This document shows positions 29,133 through 35,246 of a DNA stretch of 35,246 nt, in pieces (positions within the stretch are counted from its first letter, which is position 1; each line of letters opens with the position of its first letter). The notes under the pieces were generated by a model. That model was not told where the DNA came from. It saw nothing but the letters and a program-made list of their open reading frames with translations, and searched no databases. Origin of the DNA: Deltaproteobacteria bacterium. GTDB taxonomy: Bacteria; Desulfobacterota; Desulfobulbia; Desulfobulbales; VMSU01. The position numbers and the translations under genes are program-made. The stretch covers positions 1 through 35,246 of the forward strand of contig JAADIV010000117.1 in assembly GCA_013151175.1 (NCBI GenBank), read 5' to 3'.

Positions 29133-31241
29133 ATGGCTAAAAAATTTGATATCTCGGCATATGTCAAAACCATGGAGGATCATCTTGGCGGTCAGGACGG
29201 CCCGGCTAAATGTTTCTGGAAGGCCTTGAGTTTCGCAGTTGATGCCCATCAAAATCAAACCCGTAAATCCGGAGAGGCCTATATAAGCCACCCCTGCCGC
29301 GTGACTCAGATTCTGGTAGATGAATTTGGAGTTAATGATCCTGAAACCCTGGCCGCGGCCATACTTCATGATACCATAGAAGACGTTCCAGACGTTACCA
29401 CAGAGGTAATCGGCGCGCTTTTCGGCCGCAAGGTCTTATCAATCGTTGATGGCTGTACCAAGATTACAGATTTTTATGGCGATCAGCAGTCTTTTTACAA
29501 GCTTGTTCACCGAAAAATTTTTTCCGTGGCGGCCTCCCGCGTTGAAGTGATGCTGGTAAAGCTGGCTGATCGTCTGCACAATATGCGCACCTTAAATTCC
29601 ATGCCCCGCCATAAACGCCAGAAGATTGCCGAGGAAACATTGAGGGTATATGCGCCAATGGCACATATAATGGGGCTTTTTGAGCTAAAAAGGGAGCTGT
29701 ATAATCTGGCGATTAAGTATAAATTCCCCCGGCAAAGCCAAAAACTTGAGGCGCATATTGCCAGGATTGCCGGCAAGGTAAAAGAACTGGGCATCAAGAG
29801 CAAGTTGCAGACCGTTTTTGATGAAACCTGGATCACCGCCGATATCTTTATTGTTGTCAAGGGCCTGTCATCGTATTTTGATCCAATTAAAATGGCTCTG
29901 GCCCGTGAAATCGAAACGCCGGTGGAGATTATCATCTCGGTGGCAGACCGCCAGACCTGTTATCGAACCCTGGGTGTGGTGAATCAGCTTTTCCCGCCAA
30001 TTCCCCGAACCATCAGAGATTTTGTCGCCAATCCCAAGCCTACGGGATACCAGAGTTTACACGCCAGAGCCAATTTCCGGGGTCAGACCTACCTGTTTAA
30101 ATTCAGGACACCGCAGATGTATCAATGCGGCCGGCAAGGTATTGTGCGTCTGTGGCTTGAACATCGAGAAGACCCCTCTGAATTTGAAGAGGAAATTCGT
30201 GAATTATTCAATATCCTTGGTGAAAACGAGGGTATTTCCTACACCGGTGTAATTGCCGCCAGTGGTAAAAAGGAGATTTACACCTATACCCCCAAGGGCG
30301 AACGTATCTGCCTGCCCAGCCAGAGTGTGGCGCTTGATTTTGCCTTCAATGTCCATTCCGAGGTTGGTATGCGCTGTGTGGCGGCGATGGTGGGCAGCAA
30401 ACATGTGGGGCCGGACTATATTCTCCACGATGGTGATCGGGTAAGGATTATCACTCAGGATGAGGCGGTGGAATTTGAGCCGGATATGCAGGGCCTTTGC
30501 CAGACGCCCAAAGCCCGCTCCATGTTGGCCAGGACCTTCCGCTATCGCAGGTATATGCTAGCTCAAGATATAGGAAAATCTGTAATGCGGCAGGAACTTA
30601 AAAGGTACGGACTGCCCGGCGAGATTCTGGAATCGGCCGGCATGACCAAAGTTTTGCAACACTTTGAGATTTCTGACATGAAAGGTTTATTCCAACGGGT
30701 TGGCACGGGGCAGCTACGGTTAAAAAAGGTAGTAGCCGCTGTGATTTCAATGTCGGCGGAGGGGCACACCCTCCTGGAGTCTCCAACCGGAGCCTTTAAC
30801 CATATTTTTCTGGACAATCTGGATCCAGCGTGTATTAAGATGTCGCAATGCTGCACGCCGCTGCCAACAAACAAGGGACTTTACGGCCTGCTCAGTGAAC
30901 GCGGCCTGTCGATTCATCACAAAAATTGCGGGCGTCTTAAGTCTCTTGCCCTGCAACGGGAAGACGTGGTTGAGGTGCGTTGGAACCTGAAAAAAACCAG
31001 GATAAATAAACCGCAAATTCTTTTTATTCCGCAACCGATAAATCGGCACCGTATCTTTATGCTCCTGAGCGTGGCGCCAACCGAGATGGTAATTCTTAAT
31101 ATTGTCGCTCTATCGTCCCAGATAGACGGGACCTCAGCCTGGGAGATAAATTTTTCTGTGGATAATCTGTGGCAGCTGAAAAATTCATTGAGCCATTTTG
31201 ACAAAAGCGGCCTGCCCTATGAAATCGTTTTAGAGCAATAA
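29133..31241 (+). CDS. RelA/SpoT homolog (RSH): intact HD hydrolase, degenerate synthetase, TGS and CC/RIS-like regions
   Basis: AAAILHDTIEDV and LVKLADRLHNMRTL; CYRTLGVVNQLFPPIPRTIRDFVANPKPTGYQSLH; YTPKGERICLPSQSVALDFAFNVHSEVG (TGS); CCTPLPTNKGLYGLLSERGLSIHHKNC. Confidence 0.93.
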   Translation: MAKKFDISAYVKTMEDHLGGQDGPAKCFWKALSFAVDAHQNQTRKSGEAYISHPCRVTQILVDEFGVNDPETLAAAILHDTIEDVPDVTTEVIGALFGRKVLSIVDGCTKITDFYGDQQSFYKLVHRKIFSVAASRVEVMLVKLADRLHNMRTLNSMPRHKRQKIAEETLRVYAPMAHIMGLFELKRELYNLAIKYKFPRQSQKLEAHIARIAGKVKELGIKSKLQTVFDETWITADIFIVVKGLSSYFDPIKMALAREIETPVEIIISVADRQTCYRTLGVVNQLFPPIPRTIRDFVANPKPTGYQSLHARANFRGQTYLFKFRTPQMYQCGRQGIVRLWLEHREDPSEFEEEIRELFNILGENEGISYTGVIAASGKKEIYTYTPKGERICLPSQSVALDFAFNVHSEVGMRCVAAMVGSKHVGPDYILHDGDRVRIITQDEAVEFEPDMQGLCQTPKARSMLARTFRYRRYMLAQDIGKSVMRQELKRYGLPGEILESAGMTKVLQHFEISDMKGLFQRVGTGQLRLKKVVAAVISMSAEGHTLLESPTGAFNHIFLDNLDPACIKMSQCCTPLPTNKGLYGLLSERGLSIHHKNCGRLKSLALQREDVVEVRWNLKKTRINKPQILFIPQPINRHRIFMLLSVAPTEMVILNIVALSSQIDGTSAWEINFSVDNLWQLKNSLSHFDKSGLPYEIVLEQ

Positions 31242-31276
31242 CCACAAAAGTAAGCGCCAAGATTTATTAGGAGTAG

Positions 31277-31297
31277 GGGCGGGTTTCAAACCCGCCC
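31277..31297. repeat. Perfect hairpin gggcgggttt-c-aaacccgccc (dispersed repeat copy 2)
   Basis: Same hairpin as 2072-2092 with one paired substitution; both also share a gtaggggc flank (copy 1 in reverse orientation). Confidence 0.8.
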
Positions 31298-31369
31298 ACG
31301 GTGTTGCCAACCATGGGAGTGTGGTTTATTGATCGCTCACCCACAAAATATAACTTCAAGGAGAAAAAT

Positions 31370-32392
31370 ATGTTAAGGAAAATTTTAATGATGTTTGCCG
31401 GTCTGTCTTTATGCCTGACCTCAGCAGCGGCGGCCGGCCAGAACAATCTGGCCGCGGGTCTCTATGCCAATATGGCCACTAGCAAGGGTAATATATTACT
31501 GCGGCTAGATCAGGACAAAACTCCTTTGACAGTGGCCAATTTTGTCGGCCTGGCAGAGGGTACCAAGGATTCCAACCGGGGTAAGGGAGTGCATTTTTAT
31601 GACGGCCTTACCTTCCACCGGGTGATAAGTAATTTTATGATCCAGGGCGGCGACCCGCAGGGCACGGGGCGCGGTGGGCCGGGATATACCTTCCCCGATG
31701 AATTTAACCCCTCTCTGCGTTTTGACGGCCCCGGTGTTTTGGCTATGGCCAATGCCGGCCCGAATACCAACGGCAGCCAGTTTTTTATCACCCATGTGGC
31801 CACGCCATGGCTTAATGGCAAGCACACCATCTTTGGCCAGGTTGTCAAGGGCCAGGACGTGGTAAATGCCATCCGCAAGGGTGACAAAATAAATAAAGTT
31901 ACCATTATTCGGGTGGGGGCCAAGGCCAAAGGTTTTAAGGCCGATCAGCAGGCATTTGCCAAACTGCTGCGCCAGGCCAAGGCCAAAATTAAAGATCAAA
32001 TGAGGGCCAAAATGACCAAAGATGAGACTATTATCCATAAAAGATGGCCCAACGCGATTACTACCCCGTCTGGTCTAATGTATGTGGTCACCCACGCCGG
32101 CAGCGGCGATACCACCCCGCCCAGAGGAACTTTGATTACCACCAATTACACGGGCTATCTGCTAAACGGCACAAAATTCGACAGCTCCGTTGACCGCGGC
32201 CAACCATTTAAATTCCGCGTGGGAATGCATCGGGTAATTAAAGGCTGGGACGAGGCATTTCTCTCGATGAAAAAGGGTGAAAAAAGAACGCTGATTATCC
32301 CGCCGGATCTGGGATACGGGGCGAGAGGCGCGGGTGGGGTAATCCCGCCCAACGCCACCCTGGTATTTGACGTGGAATTGCTGAATTTTTAG
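31370..32392 (+). CDS. Exported cyclophilin-FKBP fusion peptidyl-prolyl isomerase
   Basis: Signal peptide [22 protein letters not shown]; cyclophilin [36 protein letters not shown]...[64 protein letters not shown]. Confidence 0.95.
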   Translation: MLRKILMMFAGLSLCLTSAAAAGQNNLAAGLYANMATSKGNILLRLDQDKTPLTVANFVGLAEGTKDSNRGKGVHFYDGLTFHRVISNFMIQGGDPQGTGRGGPGYTFPDEFNPSLRFDGPGVLAMANAGPNTNGSQFFITHVATPWLNGKHTIFGQVVKGQDVVNAIRKGDKINKVTIIRVGAKAKGFKADQQAFAKLLRQAKAKIKDQMRAKMTKDETIIHKRWPNAITTPSGLMYVVTHAGSGDTTPPRGTLITTNYTGYLLNGTKFDSSVDRGQPFKFRVGMHRVIKGWDEAFLSMKKGEKRTLIIPPDLGYGARGAGGVIPPNATLVFDVELLNF

Positions 32393-33213
32393 CGCAGAAC
32401 CACGGCCCCGGCATAATCGTTGAGTTGAATACAGAAAAAGGGAATGGCGGCCGGCATATCCCGGCGCCGACAGGATAAATGGCCGCTGAAGCCGCCGGCA
32501 CGAGCTTCGAAACACTGTAATTGCAACTGCATAAAGCCCGGCAGAGGTTGGCGGGGAAAGGCCTTGCGAACCGCTTCTTTGACCGACCACAAGATGGTAA
32601 GCAAGGCCGTTTCAGAGAGGCCGTAGTTATTTTCACATAATATTTGTTGTTCCGCAGCAATGGCGAAACGACTTTTGACTCTGGCCACGGTGGGGTTTAT
32701 TTTTTGAAAATCGATGCCGCAGAGGCACGAAAAAGCCAGGGCGGCGGCAATTGAACCACTGTGGGTGATGGAGATATCCGGCATTTTTTCTGTGGCGCGG
32801 CCGGGCAGTTGACAAAACGGCCTCCCGGCGGCGTCCGTGTATATTTGCACCTGCCAACCGTACTCAGCGGCAATATCAGGCCGGAGCGCCAAAACCGCCG
32901 ATTTGGCGGCAATGCGGCCTGCTAGCCATTCGGCTCCGCGTTTAGCGGATTTAAAGCCCGCAAAAACATCCTCCTGCCGCTGCAGATAAAACTCGACAAG
33001 TCCCCTTAGTTCATCACCACTCAGGTTTTTCACGGTGGCCAGATCAACGCCGCTGACGACAAAATCAGGTCTTAGACCCAAAAAAGTCTTAATGCCGCCC
33101 AACTGTTTTGCCGTGAACAGGGGCGGGGTATATAGGTGCGGAATCGGCGGCAGCGCTGAAAACAACTTGCTATTTTGTCGCAAATATAGTCTTTCCTTGA
33201 TGGGGACGGTCAC
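32389..33213 (-). CDS. 4'-phosphopantetheinyl transferase superfamily protein
   Basis: [26 protein letters not shown] and [11 protein letters not shown] motifs. Confidence 0.85.
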   Translation of the reverse strand: MTVPIKERLYLRQNSKLFSALPPIPHLYTPPLFTAKQLGGIKTFLGLRPDFVVSGVDLATVKNLSGDELRGLVEFYLQRQEDVFAGFKSAKRGAEWLAGRIAAKSAVLALRPDIAAEYGWQVQIYTDAAGRPFCQLPGRATEKMPDISITHSGSIAAALAFSCLCGIDFQKINPTVARVKSRFAIAAEQQILCENNYGLSETALLTILWSVKEAVRKAFPRQPLPGFMQLQLQCFEARAGGFSGHLSCRRRDMPAAIPFFCIQLNDYAGAVVLR

Positions 33214-33310
33214 TTCTCCAAGTGTGGCTTGTTGATTGTTTACGTTATTTTAGCCGGATCGTTGCCGGTATTTTTTATTTACAGGCGCTAAAGCCTGATA
33301 ACAGAGAATT

Positions 33311-33874
33311 ATGACTGCCTTAGATATTGGTGTTATCGTTATAACGGTGTTTTTTCTGGTGCGGGGAATATGGATCGGTTTTGTCCGCCAGATTGCCTTT
33401 GTCCTGGCTCTGTCCATGGGCTACCTAGCCGCCGGGGCCAATTACAGCCTGTTTTCCCGCTATATAGTCAAGTGGGTCTCCGATCCGCAGCTCCGCTTTG
33501 TTATCACCTATATGATACTTTTTCTGGCAACCTATGTCATTATAATGCTGTTGGGGGCGGGGCTGAAAAAGGTTATGCAGGTTACATTCCTAGGCTGGTT
33601 CGACCGTCTCATGGGCGGGGTGTTCGGTCTGGCCAAAGCGGCCTTTATCGCTACCCTGGGGTTTATGGCCCTGGCCGGTGTTTTTTCCAATTCAAACCCC
33701 ATAATCCAAAAATCATTCAGCAGCAAATATCTTACGCAGAGCGCTAAATTTGTCACATCTTTCATTAAGGATAAAAATCTCCAACAGTCCCTTTTGCCGC
33801 ACCAACCCGCAATCTCAGCCTTCCTCGCCAATCCCGTACCAGCCCTTAAGAAGCTGGGGGGCAAGACCAAATAG
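33311..33874 (+). CDS. CvpA family protein
   Basis: MTALDIGVIVITVFFLVRGIWIGFVRQIAFVLALSMGYLAA; GWFDRLMGGVFGLAKAAFI. Confidence 0.88.
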   Translation: MTALDIGVIVITVFFLVRGIWIGFVRQIAFVLALSMGYLAAGANYSLFSRYIVKWVSDPQLRFVITYMILFLATYVIIMLLGAGLKKVMQVTFLGWFDRLMGGVFGLAKAAFIATLGFMALAGVFSNSNPIIQKSFSSKYLTQSAKFVTSFIKDKNLQQSLLPHQPAISAFLANPVPALKKLGGKTK

Positions 33875-34522
33875 ATAACCTAGCATGATCTTTTGATTGA
33901 TTAAGGTGGTCTTGACTATTCCCAGTCTTTGCCAACGCCTGCCTGAGGTTAGTACCGCCGCCCGCGCGATTCTTATTTTCCCCAATTTCTGCAGCCGCTT
34001 AATTAATAAAACATCCTCCAGAATCGGTTCCTGGGGGTAACCGCCAATTGCATTGAAATTTCGGCGGCTGATAAAAATGGCCTGGTCACCGTAGGGCAGC
34101 TGCCAAAACCGGCTGCGCAGGTTGGTGAAAAAGGCGATCATGCGGGCGGCCGAGCCGGGCAGATCAAAGCCAAAGCGGAAGGCGCCGGCCGCCGTCTCCG
34201 GCCGCGCGATAATTTTTTTTATTTGCCGATGAAAATTCTCCGGCAGGATGGTATCGGCGTGCAGGAACAGAAAAATCTCACCTCTGGCCGCCTGAGCGCC
34301 AAAATTCATTTGGGCGGCCCGGCCTGGGGCCGAGGTATAGACCCGGGCGCCGCAGGAGACGGCAATGTCGGCGGTGGCGTCCCGGCTGCCGCCATCAACA
34401 ACAATAATCTCCCTGGTGGCCGGCCCGGCCGCCCGCCGGATCGTTGCGGCAATATTGTCCGCCTCGTTAAGGGCGGGTATAATGACGGAAATATTTGAGG
34501 TCTTCCGGGCGGTCGATGTCAT
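33815..34522 (-). CDS. TIGR04283-family glycosyltransferase
   Basis: ISVIIPALNEADNIAATI...EIIVVDGGSRDATADIA...GRAAQMNFGAQAARGEIFLFLHADT; GDQAIFISRRNF. Confidence 0.88.
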   Translation of the reverse strand: MTSTARKTSNISVIIPALNEADNIAATIRRAAGPATREIIVVDGGSRDATADIAVSCGARVYTSAPGRAAQMNFGAQAARGEIFLFLHADTILPENFHRQIKKIIARPETAAGAFRFGFDLPGSAARMIAFFTNLRSRFWQLPYGDQAIFISRRNFNAIGGYPQEPILEDVLLIKRLQKLGKIRIARAAVLTSGRRWQRLGIVKTTLINQKIMLGYLFGLAPQLLKGWYGIGEEG

Positions 34523-35117
34523 GGAGAGGCTCCATTTGCCTGATAATCAATTTTCGGCAGGCGGCTTTATCAATAGTCTGTATCAAAACCCGTGCCGTAC
34601 CCCAGGCGATATTTACAAACAATTCGGGGTGAAGCCCATGCATACCGATGAGATAATAGCCGCCGTCCAGGGCCGGGCCGATCACCAGATCGGCCTGCGG
34701 CATAGCGTCAAAAGCCGCTCCTAAAATAGCCGGGGATACGTCCGGACAATCGGCGCCAACAAGGATTATTTTAGACCTTTTTGCCCGAAAACCAGAGACA
34801 AATGAGGCCGCCAGGCGCCGGCCCATATCACCAACCGCCTGGAGATGATAGATAAGATCATCGCCAAGCCAGGCCGTCATTTCGGCTAACGTGGCGCCAT
34901 CGTAGTGAATCTGAAGATCAATGGCCCGATGCCGCGCCAATTCACGGCCCTGCGCGACAATATGCTCGGTCATCTGCCGTTGACAAGACGCCGCCGCCTC
35001 GTCACCCATGACTCGGCTCAACCTGGTCTTTGTCTTGCCAGGCCGCGGAAATCGGGTAAAGATAACCAGGAGATCGGCGGCCTGAGGCGAAATTGAACTG
35101 CTTAATTGCTGATCCAC
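34467..35117 (-). CDS. TIGR04282-family glycosyltransferase/nucleotidyltransferase-like protein
   Basis: LVIFTRFPRPGKTKTRLSRVMGDEAAA, GADCPDVSPAILGAAFDAM, VIGPALDGGYYLIGMHG, DIDRPEDL. Confidence 0.9.
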   Translation of the reverse strand: MDQQLSSSISPQAADLLVIFTRFPRPGKTKTRLSRVMGDEAAASCQRQMTEHIVAQGRELARHRAIDLQIHYDGATLAEMTAWLGDDLIYHLQAVGDMGRRLAASFVSGFRAKRSKIILVGADCPDVSPAILGAAFDAMPQADLVIGPALDGGYYLIGMHGLHPELFVNIAWGTARVLIQTIDKAACRKLIIRQMEPLHDIDRPEDLKYFRHYTRP

Positions 35118-35246
35118 TTTGCCATTATATCCTGGGGCAGCACAGCGGGATCGCCAACAATGACCGGTTTGGGTTTTGCCGCCGGGGATTCTGCCGAAAC
35201 TGATATAGTGGCTGCCGCCTTTGCCGGCGGCACGACCGTGCCATCC
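35102..35246 (-). CDS. C-terminal end of an unidentified CDS (runs off window end)
   Basis: Open reverse frame DGTVVPPAKAAATISVSAESPAAKPKPVIVGDPAVLPQDIMAKWISN*, overlapping the start of the TIGR04282 gene. Confidence 0.5.
   Translation of the reverse strand, partial: DGTVVPPAKAAATISVSAESPAAKPKPVIVGDPAVLPQDIMAKWISN

Overview
The window looks like a chromosomal segment from an anaerobic Desulfobacterota-like bacterium (inferred from gene content only). It encodes: a membrane-bound uptake [NiFe]-hydrogenase operon (small subunit, large subunit, cytochrome b, truncated hypF); mobB; mntP; dapL; a NifX-like protein; rph-tgt-yajC; tRNA-Arg(ACG); a NodIJ-type ABC exporter; hisD; rsmG; a REC-PAS-histidine kinase/AIM24/DUF3786 operon; comF; a frameshifted icd; class II DAHP synthase; Wood-Ljungdahl components (AcsE-like methyltransferase and AcsV-like ASKHA activator); a nitrilase-RfaE2 fusion; an RSH protein; a cyclophilin-FKBP fusion; an Sfp-type PPTase; cvpA; and a TIGR04283/TIGR04282 glycosyltransferase pair. 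I found no CRISPR array, prophage, rRNA or clear defence island. The best second-look items are: (i) two ~155-bp MITE-like palindromic elements with 9-10 bp target duplications, both just upstream of minus-strand genes; (ii) a 165-bp palindrome whose 21-bp perfect tips supply the stop codons of two convergent genes; (iii) an exact 8-bp tandem duplication that frameshifts icd; (iv) an RSH with an intact hydrolase and an apparently dead synthetase domain; (v) the nitrilase-RfaE2 fusion; (vi) a dispersed hairpin with a compensatory base-pair change. All family calls are from reading motifs in the translations; no database search was run.
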